A DNA stretch of 64,000 bases, taken from Maratus speciosus (lineage: Eukaryota; Arthropoda; Arachnida; Araneae; Salticidae). The position numbers and the translations under genes were made by a program. The notes under the pieces were generated by a model. It was not told the origin of the DNA, ran no database searches, and worked only from the letters and a program-made list of their open reading frames with translations. Where the stretch lies: assembly GCA_963932465.1 (NCBI GenBank), contig OZ010786.1, positions 597,917,038 through 597,981,037 on the forward strand. The letters are read 5' to 3'. This document shows, in pieces, positions 1 to 11,614 of the stretch. Position 1 is the stretch's first letter. Every line of letters starts with the position of its first letter.

Positions 1-42
1 CCACAAGTACATATTTGTGCCAACCCATAGTGAAAAGGTTAA
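1..42. repeat. Right end of a TTAA-flanked hairpin element, cut by the window edge
   Basis: TTAA lies at 39-42. A palindrome with arms CACAA and TTGTG lies at 2-19, 19 bp inside that TTAA. This is the layout of the other TTAA hairpins in the window. The rest of the element is outside the window, so this is inference from one end. Confidence 0.45.
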
Positions 43-609
43 AGAGGCAAGTGATTTCGTGGCTGTAATGTTGAAAACTCCCCAGAGTTTGCGATCAATT
101 TCATTTAAAAATAAATAAATGGAACTTTTTTTTCTTGAACTACAAAAATAAAAGTTTATTTAAAAATTCTACTACGAAATTATGTTGAATTAAAGGCTTT
201 AATTAATAAATTTCAAAAGGTTTGTGTTTCGACACGCTTACTGAAATTTTTTATTGATGTATTCTTTCAAACAATCAAAGCTGTTTATTCATATAGTCAT
301 TTGAGTTACTAAAACATAATATTACCCTACTGACAATATCTTTATTCAAGTTTTTTACTGTACCATCAGATAAAATACTTTGAAATACTACGTACATTGT
401 GGTGCTACTTACATTGTTTGAGACATCAAAAGTGACGGACTATACTTTGTCAAAAATGGCAGCCTGGAAACCATATGTACTTTTTATTTTATTAGGAAAT
501 ACATTGTTGTTTCTTTTAGAATTATATCATTACCAACAATTTATAAATAAGACAATGAATATATAAACCTCCCACAAATAAAGTAAATTCAATGATCAAC
601 CTAGGTAAT
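43..609. other. AT-rich stretch, no feature seen
   Basis: I see no long reading frame, terminal inverted repeat or recognisable element end here. The stretch ends at the TA that flanks the pogo-type element starting at 612. Confidence 0.5.
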
Positions 610-1763
610 TACAGTAGACCCTCTTTTATCCGAAACTCTTTTAACCGAAACTCTCGGTTAACCGAAATCAATTTTTAAAGCCAATTTCTTTTACTATCTT
701 TTTTCTCGTGTGCAAAATCCGGTATTTTTCGGTTAGCCAAGCGCCAGTGTTATATATACATACATATATATGTATATATACGTATATGCATACATATATT
801 GTATATATGCACACATATAGGGGAGACTAGGGAGGGTTGACCATATGGGAGGCTTGACCCACCCATCAGTTTTCATATTTAAAAGAATGTCAGACATTTA
901 TCAATAGGTGTCAACCAAAGCTACCGGAATGCTCAAACAACAATCTCTGTTTCATACAGATAATCGAAATAGGTATGGAAAAAATCAATTATGAGGTGTT
1001 TTTAACCTAAAAGTTGTGTTTTTTAGAAATATTTTGTAAGCTTTTTTCAGATAAAATGTATCACAGAAATTTAAGTAAGCAGGTTTTACGCAATGCAGAA
1101 ATATCGAGCTTTCATTCCAGGCATAACGATTATGCTGTAAGTTAGGCTTACCATAACAATGTGCTATTTTTTATAAAAAGGCTATGTGCGGAGTCTTGAC
1201 CCAGTCAATGTGAGGGACGGTTGAGCAGATGTTCAAGTCTCCATTAACAGATTCACGACGGGAAACGAGAATTCTTGTTTTCATTCAAAATACATCATTG
1301 ACTAAGTGCGTGGCTTCTAACTTACAGAAAATACATTTATATCATGTTGTCCATATTTTTTTTTTAATTGTAAGACATTTCATATTAAATTCGTTCATTA
1401 AAAGATACTTATCGATGCATAAACTGGGGAAACCTATCCAGAACACCGATTTAATAAAGACGTTCAAAACAGGGAGGAGCTTCTACTCTTTTAAAATTCA
1501 GATTTGATAAAAATTGACTGTCGGCGATGTGTTAATAAAGGGGTTTCGGAAATCTTTTTATTATACACTGTGCATAATGAAAGATTAACGGTTATATATA
1601 AAAATGAATCTAAATTTATTCTGCAAAGGTACAGTAAAGTGGGGTGATGAAAAAGAAAATGTTTAAAACTGATATAAGAAAGATGTAAAAAAACTGCTAT
1701 TTGCACTGCTCGAAAAAAAAATAATGAAACATAAATGCGAAAGTTGATAGAAAAATTTTCCAT

Positions 1764-1983
1764 TTAACCCAGGAATGCTCGCGCATATCCAGGATATGTA
1801 CGATTTATACTTTGCCACCAATAAATTCAAACAAAAATCGTCATTTTATGTAATCTTTGCCATTTCGGACAAATTCCACGCTGAATAAATTTTAAGATTA
1901 CTTTATGAGAATTAGTGGTGACAAATGCAATAACTCTGCTCACCATGGGTATGTTATACCTTGCGCGAGTAATGCCGGGTTAA
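1764..1983. repeat. TTAA-flanked hairpin element with a different palindrome in each arm
   Basis: Both ends are TTAACCC. The outer arms match (GGAATGCTCGCGC against GGCATTACTCGCGC on the other strand). At the same depth the left arm has CATATCC-A-GGATATG (1784-1798) and the right arm has GGTAT-GTT-ATACC (1948-1960). The interior holds a CCACCAATAAATT core. Confidence 0.65.
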
Positions 1984-2051
1984 ATATTACTTACAATAGG
2001 TAAACAGAAACAGACCAAAATGCTCGAGAATTTTAACAAAATCTTTTCCAT

Positions 2052-2196
2052 TTAATACGTATGAGAAACTTTATACGTATGATTACGTATGAGAACCTTT
2101 TTTCATATTTCCAAATAAATTTGCTCATATATTCCGGTGCCATTCATTTATTTCAACCTTTTAGTACTGAAAGTACTTTGCCTCTCAAAGGGTTAA
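2052..2196. repeat. Partial TTAA hairpin element
   Basis: The right end is intact (TCAAAGGGTTAA, ending at 2196). A palindrome AGTACT-GAA-AGTACT lies at 2163-2177, 15 bp inside the TTAA, and the core GGTGCCATTC lies deeper. The right half resembles the arms of the copies at 46712 and 62817. The left arm looks truncated or rearranged, so the start given is only a nearby TTAA. Confidence 0.4.
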
Positions 2197-2300
2197 AAGA
2201 TGTTAATGATAAGTTAAGCACTCATGCGGCTGCAAAAGAACATAGCATGGATCGAAAAACTTTAGAAAGGTATGTAGACAAATTTCAACATAACGAATAG
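2197..2300 (+). pseudogene. HTH relic of a pogo/psq-like transposase
   Basis: This short frame encodes about 34 residues, including AAKEHSMDRKTLERYV. It resembles the helix-turn-helix (pipsqueak/CENP-B type) that begins pogo-family transposases. It lies directly downstream of a hairpin insertion and ends in a stop. No catalytic DDE region follows. It is too short for a firm family call. Confidence 0.35.
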
Positions 2301-3097
2301 AGTGAGATGAAGCCAAACTATGTGACAACTTGAGTTCTCAGGTTGAATGTCACAAAAATTAGGACAAGTAGGCAAAAAATAAAGCGGGACAGTGGCTACT
2401 AAATCCGGACATTATAATGCATGAAACCCTATGGAAACGGAACCTGTCTCAACGGAATACTGTCTTAAATGTTAAAATTTCATTTCCTCGTTGTGAAATT
2501 ATACCTGCTCAGAAAAAATCCTGTTTTAAAACAAAATTTTTCTCCTCTGACATGCGAGTACGCCTAAAAGGTTTGTTGAAGCATCATATTTTCAGAAATA
2601 TTTTTTTATAATAATTAAACCATATAGCATTAAGTTATTTTGCTTTTTTTAAACTGATTTTAATTCTCTTCATAAATATTTCAATATAAAATGAAGTGGG
2701 TCAAGCCTCCCACATAGTGGGTCAACCCTCCCATACATGGGGAGCCTTAACCCATTATTTTCTCATGATTAAAACCAATCATTTTTCGAATTTCTTACAT
2801 ATTACACTTGTGTAGTAATTTTATTTTGATAACTGATTGTATAAGGAATAAAATGATCTATAAAACTTTATTATACGTTCAATATTTAAAAAATAAAAAA
2901 TCATTTTGTAAAAAGTGGGTCAACCCTCCCTTGTATCCCCTACATATATATCCATATATATGTACATATATATACATATGTAATGTATATAAACATATAC
3001 ATGTATACATAACACTGGCGCCCGGCTAACCGAAAAGTACCCAAAGTCTTTTTTTTTTTTTTTTTTTTTTTTAACTGTTACATTCCTTGTGTGCAAA

Positions 3098-3355
3098 GAC
3101 CCCACCAGTCGCCGAGAGGTTCTGCTCTCGAAGCTGGTAGACGGGAAGTGCTGGGTTCCAACCCAATCGCGCCCGTCGACCTAATCGTTCGGAGTTTTCT
3201 TCTAACCTTGGATTTCCAAGCATTAATAGGGGTTAGGTTCCCTTAGAAAGACCCCCACGAAGGGCACCCCCCCCCTTAGGGCCTATATCCCTCGTGTATA
3301 GGGCCTATATCCCTCGTGTGATAACTGGCCGTCATAAACACAACCAACCAACCAA
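3098..3355 (+). mobile_element. tRNA-derived SINE
   Basis: A 13-bp target duplication, CCTTGTGTGC(A/G)AA, flanks it (3085-3097 and 3356-3368). The head has tRNA-like RNA polymerase III boxes, including the B-box-like GGTTCCAACCC near 3154. The tail is a CCAA-type simple repeat (CAACCAACCAACCAACC), and a 21-bp internal segment starting GGGCCTATATCC is duplicated near 3278-3320. It is inserted in the right arm of the pogo-type MITE. Confidence 0.7.
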
Positions 3356-3387
3356 CCTTGTGTGCGAAATCCATTTTTAATCCATTT

Positions 3388-3613
3388 TTAACCCCTTCGG
3401 GACGGGAGCCTTTTACGAAATTTTTAATCTTCTGTCACCGTTTTTTAGAAACAGAAATTTGTGTCTTCTTGAATCAAGATAATGAGCTGATTAAATAAGG
3501 CAAATTTTACAGTAAAATTTTACAGTAAAATTTTACTGGTGAGAAAAATCAAGGATTCTGAGCGCTTCATGCGGCACGGCACGTATACGTGTCGCTCGTC
3601 CCCAAGGGGTTAA
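3388..3613. repeat. TTAA hairpin element, CCCCTTCGGGACG family
   Basis: The ends are TTAACCCCTTCGGGACGGGA and CCCCAAGGGGTTAA. A palindrome around ACGTATACGT lies 16 bp inside the right TTAA. The interior has GATTAAATAAGGC and TTTTACTGGTGAG, the shared core in reverse. Sister copies are at 35572-35779 and 40423-40630, with a split copy at 5243-5975. Confidence 0.75.
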
Positions 3614-4097
3614 GAAGATAAATACTACATAGCTTTGTTAATCATGGAAAAAAAATATACATTTGAAGTCCCCTTCTTCGTCATTTTTTGTTGTTGTTTT
3701 GTTATATGAATGATATGTTTATATTAATAGTAAAATACACTTAAGAAGTTTAATAAGAATAATCTTCAAAAGAAATTCACATACTAAAAAAAATAAAATA
3801 AAATAAACTTCGTGATAGAGCTGGAAAGCAAGGGCAATCGAAACTGCGACAAACAAAACCTTGTTTCAAATCCTTGTGAAATATATAAAAAGTACTTAAT
3901 TTCAAAATTAAAATTCAGGTAATTTATTATTGTTTCTACTTTGCTATTGCTTTATTTTTATTAAGCACTTGTTACCAAAAAAGAAATAGCGTATATCCTC
4001 CTTAATCTTAAAATTGAAGTATTCTCGATTATACGAAAATTTCGATTTTCCGAAAGATGGTTGGTTCCATTTACTTCGGATAATCGAGGTTCTACTG

Positions 4098-4567
4098 TAC
4101 CTTTAAAAAAACAGAAGTGAAAAAAAAAGAAAAAGATGAAAACATTCAAATTTAGAAAAATCTCTGATTGCAAATATATATGGGCGATTCTCCAATAAGC
4201 GGGTGATTTGTGTCCGTAGGGGCTATATGCTACATTTTATGATTTATATTTTTAATTTTTGTTAGCATAAATTTTTTGCTGTAATGCCTTTCTACAACTT
4301 CGAAAAGAATTTTTAAAAAATTATCTTTATTCGATAAGAATTTTCAAGAAAATAACTGTAAATTTTACTCCAATAATATTTTAGATATTCAAATTGTCAC
4401 TACTGTTCTTTGTCCCCCACTTCATGCGCGGATCTTCTGGAACAAATTTAAGTGTAATGACAAAATATCTTTAGAAATTTTACTATACAATATAAAAATT
4501 TACATTCTAATGTACAAAATATTTTTTTTAATATAAATCGTTTTATATTTATTCTCGCTAGAGAAAT
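4098..4567. other. AT-rich stretch, little seen
   Basis: No coding signal. The segment near 4180 (GGGCGATTCTCCAATAA) is loosely complementary to repeated DNA near 11590 and 14690 that ends in TTGGAGAATTGTCCATAT, suggesting an old dispersed repeat. Confidence 0.3.
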
Positions 4568-4575
4568 GTTGTCCC

Positions 4576-5008
4576 ATAATTTTTACGTCATTCATAGTTA
4601 CCAGTTTGACCTCCATTTTTATCCCGAAATTTTGACTTCAGACAGGAAATTTCTGATCAAGAATTTTTACTTCAAGTATTAAAGTTGCGAAACAGTTGAG
4701 ACGTGTTTCAGGGGTCTCCTAGTAATCCAATACTGTATATCCAGTCTTAGGAGTGAGTGTCGAAGTGCATGAGTTCGTACGAAGAAAAAAGTCTAACTGC
4801 AGAGAAATCTCTGCGCTTGAGAAGAAAAGTAAAACTGCAAAATGCAGGAGAAATTTGATTGAACGAGACTTGGAGGACCCGCCATCTCATGATCTGAAAC
4901 AAGTATTAAAAAAAATTCCGTCATTAAATAAATCTGAAAATACTTTTTATATTTTCTGGCGGGAATCCAAATTTTCTGACTAAAAGTAGAGGCCAAACTG
5001 GCAACTCT
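4576..5008. repeat. Possible hAT-type MITE
   Basis: The inverted arms read TACCAGTTTGACCTCC near 4600 and GAGGCCAAACTGGCAACTC near 4989. An identical 8-mer GTTGTCCC flanks both sides (4568-4575 and 5009-5016), as for a hAT target duplication. The left terminus carries extra bases before the recognisable arm, so the boundary is tentative. Confidence 0.4.
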
Positions 5009-5242
5009 GTTGTCCCTACTGCCCCCTTGTATAAAATTGTTCATGTCACCATCCAGAGGTCAGGTGACATTACATTCTCTCAATACTAATATTTGTGATT
5101 TTTTTTTTTATTTTTTTTTATACCAGAAAAAGAGAACAGTAAAAATTGCCTCTCTTAATTAACACTTTTCAGTGATTTATAAAGTAAAAGTAAGTGTTTA
5201 ATAAAAAGTGGAGTGAACTGAATAAAATTCTTTCAAAACATG

Positions 5243-5975
5243 CTGGCCCTTGGGGACGAGCGATCAGTATTCGTGCCGCTTAACCCCTTCACGGTCGCTT
5301 AATATTTGGAAAAACCATAAAAAATACCTGTTTATTTTATTACAGAAATTGAATAATTATAAGGTTTCTAAATAAAATATGCAATTAGTTTTTTTTTAAG
5401 GCGAAAAAAAAGATGTTATAGAACAAATTCATATTTGTAGAAAAGCCATCTTGCGAGAATTCTGTGTCTTAATGTTTGTTTTACACCGTACAAATTAATG
5501 CGAATAAAACCTTTATTTTTCACATCTTAGATCTTTATTTATCCTCATCACACACAATTTTACAAATAATATTTCAAATAATATATATATACATTAAAAT
5601 TTGATTATTAATATTTCTTTTAGCGTTACATATTTCGAAACATGCAAGACAAAGCCCAACATTACAGTCAGCGCAAAAGCCAAATTCAAATGGCATTATT
5701 CAAAGACTTCACACCGAAATGCCAATTAAATTTTTCTGGTTTCAGAAGTTTTTTCCAGCAATAAATCTCCAGCCCGGAAATATGACGGGAGCAAGAATTA
5801 AGGGGTTAAGGGGCTCAGAATCAGTGATTATTCTCACCAGTAAATTTTTATAGTAAATTTTGCCTTATTTAATCCGAGCCTTTTCCCGATTCAATGAGGG
5901 AAGATTTTCTTTTTTAAAAAAACAGTGACAAAAGATTAAAAATTCTGTAAAAGACGCTCGTCCCGAAGGATTTAA
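5243..5975. repeat. CCCCTTCGGGACG-family TTAA hairpin, split by a nested element
   Basis: The left arm remnant TTGGGGACGAGCG (about 5246) and GTGCCGC, the continuation GGGGCTCAGAATC at 5809, and the right end GTCCCGAAGGATTTAA (ending 5975) together match the 3388-3613 family. They are separated by the 5280-5809 element. The extreme left end has decayed. Confidence 0.5.
5280..5809. repeat. Nested TTAA hairpin element inside another hairpin's arm
   Basis: It is bounded by TTAACCCCTTCACGG and GAATTAAGGGGTTAA. The right end (ATGACGGGAGCAAGAATTAAG) nearly matches the element at 40221-40426. It is longer than its relatives, so its interior may hold further unrecognised insertions. Confidence 0.5.
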
Positions 5976-6302
5976 TGCAGGGCTTTCTTGATTATATCGG
6001 GCTTGGACAGAGCTGGCTCTGATGAGAATCACGTGATCAAAGGAGGGAAGGAGATTTGAAATCTTAACCTCGCACCGATTCCACTTCTGTTTGTTCTGTG
6101 TATTGCTGTGGTGTGAGTAGTGAACACGTGCTTTGGCTTTGATAGTTTGTATGTTTGTAACGCTTTTTCGTTAGATGCAAAATTTGGATTAATGTAGTTT
6201 AAAACGAGATGATTAATTCTGTAAAAGATTGAAAATGAAAAATATCCTGTGTAAAACTTTCGTTAAATTGTGAGAGAATGCGTACCTGGTTATACTGAAA
6301 AA

Positions 6303-9153
6303 ATGCCCCGATATTGCTGCATTCCGAACTGCACATCGAATAGGCCTGGCGAAAAATACATTACATCATTTCGGTTTCCAAAAGATGAAATATTGAAGAG
6401 AAAATGGATGAAAATTATTCCCAGGGATTTTACTGCAAATAATAATAGTGTTGTTTGCATCAAACATTTTGAGAAAGATTCAATCATTTCGGTTGATAAA
6501 GTCACATCAAAGGACGGAACATTGACAGTATATGAAAGGAAATACCCAAAATTATCAGATGATGCTTATCCAACAATCTTTCCGAACTGTCCCAATTACC
6601 TAAATAAAAAAATTCCAGTGGGGAATACAACGATTGAAAGAAAAGGGAAGATGGAAAAACTAGATGATGATTTATTGGATAATTTTCTTGAGAAGGAAAA
6701 AATTAACTGTATTTCTGATATTAAAGAAGAACTAAAACGAGAAAATAATAGGATTGGGGCATTTCTTGAAGCTAATAATGTAAATGTTCATTATTGTGAT
6801 GAATGCGTTCATTTTTTATTTATCAAGTGTGATCAATGTTTGGAAATTGTGAAATCTGTGCAAATCAATAAAAATTTACAAGTAACAGTCTTCAAAGGTA
6901 AACAAATAATTCCCAATTTTGATATAATTTTAACTAACAATACTTTGAATTATTGGGGAGAGTTAGAAAATGTTTTGACCAATGTTAAAAATTACGAAAT
7001 TGTTGAATCAAATGAAAAGAAAATAGATTATTATTCCAAGGCTATTGAATGTTGGAAATTGTTTTTAGAGGAAAATTCTGATAATGAAATTAGTGATATA
7101 ATAGCATTTATTTTGGAGCAAAAATTATTAGTAAAAAAAATCTATACATGGAAGAAATTACAGCAGTAATTTAATAATATTTGCTTATTGTATTTACATT
7201 AGATCTACTGCATGCTATTTATATTTATACAATTCGAAATTACTTTGTTTACCCTCTTTAAGGCATTTAAGAAGAATGTCTGCAAATTTAAAAGTTTCAC
7301 CAGGAATAGCAACAGTTGAAAATAAATCATTTTTGAAAGAAAAATGTGATAATTTGAAACAAAATGAAAAAATAGTCAATTTGTTAATTGATGAAATATA
7401 TGTTAAACAAAGTATTTCTTATAAAGCTCTTAAAATGGTGGGATTTGCAAATAATTCGGAAGATCAAGCAACTACTATTCAGGCATTTATGTATAAATCA
7501 CTTTTTTCTAAAAGTAAAGAAATTATTTCATTAGTGCCTGTAAATAGTTTAAATGCAGAAAATCTTTTCCAAATGACACATGAAGTCCTATTATTAATGG
7601 AAAATATCGGTTTTAGGGTAATATCCATAATATCTGACAATAACCGTGTCAATAGAAATATGTTTATAAAACTATGTGGAAACAATGAATTAAAAAGTTA
7701 TATTAAACATCCTTATAATGATTCAGAAAAATTATTCTTATTGTTTGATACTGTCCATTTAGTTAAAAGTATTAGAAATAACTGGTTATCACAAGTAAAT
7801 AAAGCATTCTATTTTCCTAATCCTCATGACTGTACCGAAATTTTAGAAGCTTCTTTCACTGCACTGGAAAATATTTATAACAATGAAAAAAATGCTGTTA
7901 TAAAATCTGCGCCAAAATTAACCTACAAATGCCTCCATCCAACCAGTATTGAAAAACAAAATGTTGCATTGGCACTTAAGATTTTTGATAATACGAATTC
8001 AGTTTCTTTAAAATAATTTGGTGACGAATTAAATAATTTCCAGTATTTAACAACGGCAAAATTTATAGAATTGATAAATACATGGTGGGAAATAGTGAAT
8101 ATTAAACATCCCAAAAAAGGTTATAATATTCGTTTAAAGGAAGGTATTCCATTCAAATCAATTGATGACGATAGGATACATTTTTTAGAAATGTTTTCAG
8201 AGTTGGTTGATTCATGGCAAAATTTAAATCAAAAGCCTAGACATGGTCGTTTATCCCCAGAAACATTTTTCGCACTTTCACATACAACTAAGACGTTGAT
8301 AGAACTAATTAAATACCTTCTTACGGAAGTTAAAGCAAAATATGTCTTAACAGGAAAATTTCAAACAGATAATTTGGAAGGCAGATTTGGCCAGTACAGA
8401 CAAATGTCTGGTTCAAATTATTACATATCAGTTCAGCAAATTTTAGAGGCTGAGAAAAAATTAAGAATTAAAAGCATTTTAAAATTCCATTCTGAATCAC
8501 ATGGAGAAATTGGAATTAAAGAATTTATATCTGCTCATACAGATAATAATGTAGAGGATACTGATATATCTTTTTATGAACCAATCTTAGAAAATATAAA
8601 TGCTGAAAGTATTTTGGAAAATGATATTAAAGTTATTGTATATATTGGTGGTTAGTGTGTAAAAAAACTGAATTTAGCTTGCGAAATATGTAAGGAATTA
8701 TTTATGTTGAATACCTTGATTTGTATAGAAATTGATAATGAGGAATACAGTTATCTTAAAGAATTGGATAGAGGTGGTTTAAAATATCCAACTGCTTTTG
8801 TCGTAGATGTATTAAGTATGTGTTTTCTTTTTTTCAAAGAAATTGTATCAAAAGATTATGAAAGTTAATTTAAAAAATGTAACAATCAATTTTCTACATT
8901 TGTACAGCTTTCAATGCTAGGTATAGAAATGGCTGATATCATTCCAATTAGTAATTGTCCTAAATGCCATTCAAGTATTCTTTCTCTAGTGCATGAGATA
9001 GTCAAAAATTTTTCTAATGTTTGTTTAAGTAACTATGTGAAACAATGTAATGATAATATTCATTGTATGAAAGATCAAAGAAAACTTAAAAAACTAAAGA
9101 CAATTTTTTTAATTAGTTGCACTTCATTATATATTATTTGGTATATTCTTTAA
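6303..9153 (+). pseudogene. P-element/THAP9-like transposase pseudogene
   Basis: The ATG at 6303 is preferred over the upstream in-frame GTG because THAP domains begin at the N-terminus, here MPRYCCIPNC. Zinc ligands of the C2CH THAP finger are visible: C5, C10 and the CIKH pair, with a central KRKW tryptophan. A first segment runs to 7169. A second, in another frame, opens near 7264 and reads to 9153. The frame change suggests an intron around 7130-7270, but I could not place splice sites that keep the frame. The second segment carries RNase H-like landmarks (LLIDEIY, SDNNRVNRNMF, LFDTVHLVKSIRNNW) and the family's C-terminal block DNLEGRFGQYRQMSGSNYY. Three in-frame stops interrupt it at 8014-8016, 8653-8655 and 8866-8868, so no intact transposase is encoded. 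Cysteines (CEIC, CPKC) continue past the stops, supporting one former reading frame. The stretch before 6303 is noncoding. Confidence 0.85.
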
Positions 9154-10925
9154 TGTGTATACAATATATTGTCAATTCATATTTTTTTTCTTGAAATAAA
9201 AACGATACTGTATTTCACAGTAAAGCTGGGATAAAAAAAAAAAAGTCAAATCTGTATTATAGCTGAATTCAATAAAAAAAATTATAGAATAAAATATTAA
9301 TATTCTATTTGAAATTTTCATTTGTCAATTGTGAAGAAGTTTACGAGTTGATTAGCTGTACGTTGATAGAGGTAAGTAAATTTATTAAATAATACTGTAT
9401 TTCATCAATTGAAAAGCAAAGATTTTCAAAAGTTTTTGTTAGAGCTGTTTTATACATACTATATCTAGAATTCACTATCTTTCCATTTAATTAATACATA
9501 TATTTCTTTTCTTTTTCCTTTCCCTTTTTTTAAATTAAGAAATCATGTTTTCTCTATTAATAATAATAATAATAAAATTAATTGTATTCGTTGATAGGAT
9601 TTTCAATCCCATTAAATAGGCGTGAGTAAGAAATGTGAATTGGGACTTACTCTTTTTCAGGATACTAATCCATTAATAGTGTAAATCCAGGTTTTACATT
9701 TATCCAAAAAGTATTAGTTGAAGATATTATTAACTTTATGTGCAATATGATGTATTTATATTCACCAGTGAATGACTTTTACGCCTCCCTTAAGTAAAGA
9801 AATTCTAGATTATTTCAATATTAAATGACGATGCAGTGACATTTAAATGTTGTTTAATTAACACTTATTTACGTTGTAATAAGAGAGCTTTTTTATATGC
9901 TCTTAATTCGTTACCTACATTTTTCAGAATAAAAGAAAATGTTTACATTACAAGATACATAATAATAATAATAAATCAGTTCACTGTAGTTTATGAGTAT
10001 AACTTAGCCACTTAACAAGTCCTTATCATTACAGGAATTTCAAGGTTAAATCCATTAGCACTATAAAGAGATTTATGGCTAAGTTGAAACTTTATATTGT
10101 TTATGTAACTGAAGAAATTAGTTTATTTTTAGCACAGTTATTCATCTCGATGATTTGTGTCCATCATTCGCAATATAAATTAATTATTCTCTGAACCAAG
10201 AAAAAAAGAATGTTATACATTAAACATATTTGTAAATTTATAATTTTTTCCCTGTTTTTTTTAATGGAATGAACTGTACTTCATCTATTGCAAAGCAAAG
10301 ATTTAAAAATGTTTCTGTTGAGGATGTTTCATACAGTAAATATATATATATATATAATACACTACTTGTTTTCATTCATTTAGGTGATCTTTTTAGAATT
10401 TATGTGAAATTTTGTTCCATTATTAAAAATGATAAAAATCTATTGTATTCATAATATAAATTATTTACTCTCTGAACCGAGAAAAAATAAATCAAGATAT
10501 GATTTTATGATGGCTTAATATTTGTATAATATTATTATTATTATTTTAAATGACAGGAGTGATATTTAATATCTTTGAACGTTGAAGCTGTATACTTTAC
10601 AATAATTATACAGTAAATTTTAGATCTTTTTTCTTTTGAAATTTGCATTTATTTATTCTGTAATAATTCCTGCAAATTGATTTCCTATATGTTGATGAAG
10701 GGAAGTAAGTTTATATTTTTCTGTATTTTTCTTAGATAAGAACAACAAAATTAAATAAGTATTCAGAAACAAAATTATTTTTATTTATGAAATAAACGAA
10801 AGTAAAAAAAATATGCATGTTATTTTAGATATAAACTTCATATTGTAGCATGGTAGGCATTAGATTTCAACCTTCCCTCCATTCCCCTAGCGGCGAAAAC
10901 GCTGTCCAGGCCTGTTATAATCAAG
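9154..10925. repeat. Noncoding 3' part of the P element with internal direct repeats
   Basis: No coding signal. Related blocks recur: CTCTGAACCAAGAAAAAA near 10190 and CTCTGAACCGAGAAAAAA near 10473; CAAAGCAAAGATTT-type segments near 9410 and 10290; and a GATGAAGGGAAGTAAGTTTAT-like block near 9370 and 10690. AAT/ATA microsatellites occur at about 9560 and 9960. Confidence 0.45.
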
Positions 10926-10933
10926 ATGGCCTT

Positions 10934-11479
10934 GGTTAATGGGTTAAGCAGAAGTAGCCATCTTGATTGCTGAGAAAGTCACTTGGTTTAATTATTATTT
11001 AATTATTCAACTTCAAAAGCAGTTACAAGCTGCAAAATAGACAAAATGATAAGAATATGTTTATTACTTACCCCGTACTTAAATTTTAATTATTATTTTT
11101 ATGTATTTATGATTTTGTCATGATTTAACCTTTTCCTTAGTTCAAAATATCATATTGCAGTCTTAGTAAGATTAACTTATTATAAACACAGAAGAAATTT
11201 TTTAAATTTTGTCACTACTGTCTCTGTTACTTCAATCCCCTTTCAATGAAATTGCATCAGTTCACTACTCTGTTGATATTTTATTCAAAATTGGTCAAAA
11301 TACATGTATACCAGAATTTTTATTTAAAACTATTGAACATAGTTATTGAACTTAGCTATTGGGCTTTTGTTTAAATAACTTTATGAAGAAATTTCTGGTT
11401 CGAATCGAATGCAACACATTATAGAAACGGGTCTGTTAGAGGTAGGTAGGTTAAAGGAAAATACTGTTTAAAGTTTATA
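10934..11479. other. AT-rich stretch with one short inverted repeat
   Basis: ATCAAGATGGCC at 10920-10931 and GGC(T)...GCCATCTTGAT at 10958-10970 form a small hairpin at the P-element boundary. Otherwise I see no gene or element end. Confidence 0.35.
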
Positions 11480-11614
11480 CCGTAATATTGTGAATTACTC
11501 ACTACGTGTCTTATCTATTTCTAAAAGAACATTGCTTAAAATTTCACTTTTATTTTTCACTAAATCACAGCGTGAAATTACCCATTTATTGGAGAATTGT
11601 CCATATAAAATATG
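11480..11614. repeat. Diverged direct repeat, partner at 14622-14741
   Basis: Blocks such as TGTCTTATCTATTTCTAAA and CTAAATCACAG, and the ending CCATATAA..TATG, occur in the same order at both places. In each copy the next bases are CAGGG, the start of two different elements. Confidence 0.6.

Larger units (their letters stand above)
820..2940. mobile_element. TA-flanked DNA transposon, 2.1 kb, degenerate, pogo-like
   Basis: The terminal inverted repeats contain GGGAGGGTTGACC at the left (830-842) and its complement at 2917-2929, with TA at 818-819 and 2941-2942. The same motif recurs subterminally around 2700-2735, plausibly as transposase-binding sites. The element sits in TATATA-rich DNA on both sides. 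Coding capacity is reduced to a short HTH-like relic at 2197-2300. It carries two TTAA hairpins of its own. Family assignment is inferred from the TA target and the HTH relic only. Confidence 0.55.
612..4097. mobile_element. pogo/Tigger-type non-autonomous element with nested insertions
   Basis: The left end reads CAGTAGACCCTCTTTTATCC and the right end, on the complementary strand, CAGTAGAACCTCGATTATCC. TA flanks both (610-611 and 4098-4099), as expected for Tc1/mariner/pogo insertion. Inside, a second inverted pair containing CGGTTAGCC and GGCTAACCG lies near 728 and 3023. The original element looks like a short MITE. Most of its length is later insertions: the 820-2940 element, a SINE at 3098-3355 and a TTAA hairpin at 3388-3613. 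No transposase belongs to this outer element. Confidence 0.6.
5987..10925 (+). mobile_element. P-type DNA transposon with THAP transposase (degenerate)
   Basis: Both ends carry CTTGATTATA followed by imperfectly matching bases (CGGGCTTGGACAG against CAGGCCTGGACAG). A second matching block, GGAGGGAAGG, lies further in at about 6043 and in complement near 10873. An 8-bp flank AGGGCTTT at the left corresponds to ATGGCCTT at the right (6 of 8), and P elements make 8-bp duplications. The transposase relic at 6303-9153 fixes family and orientation. The exact ends are uncertain because the flank is partly self-complementary. Confidence 0.55.
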
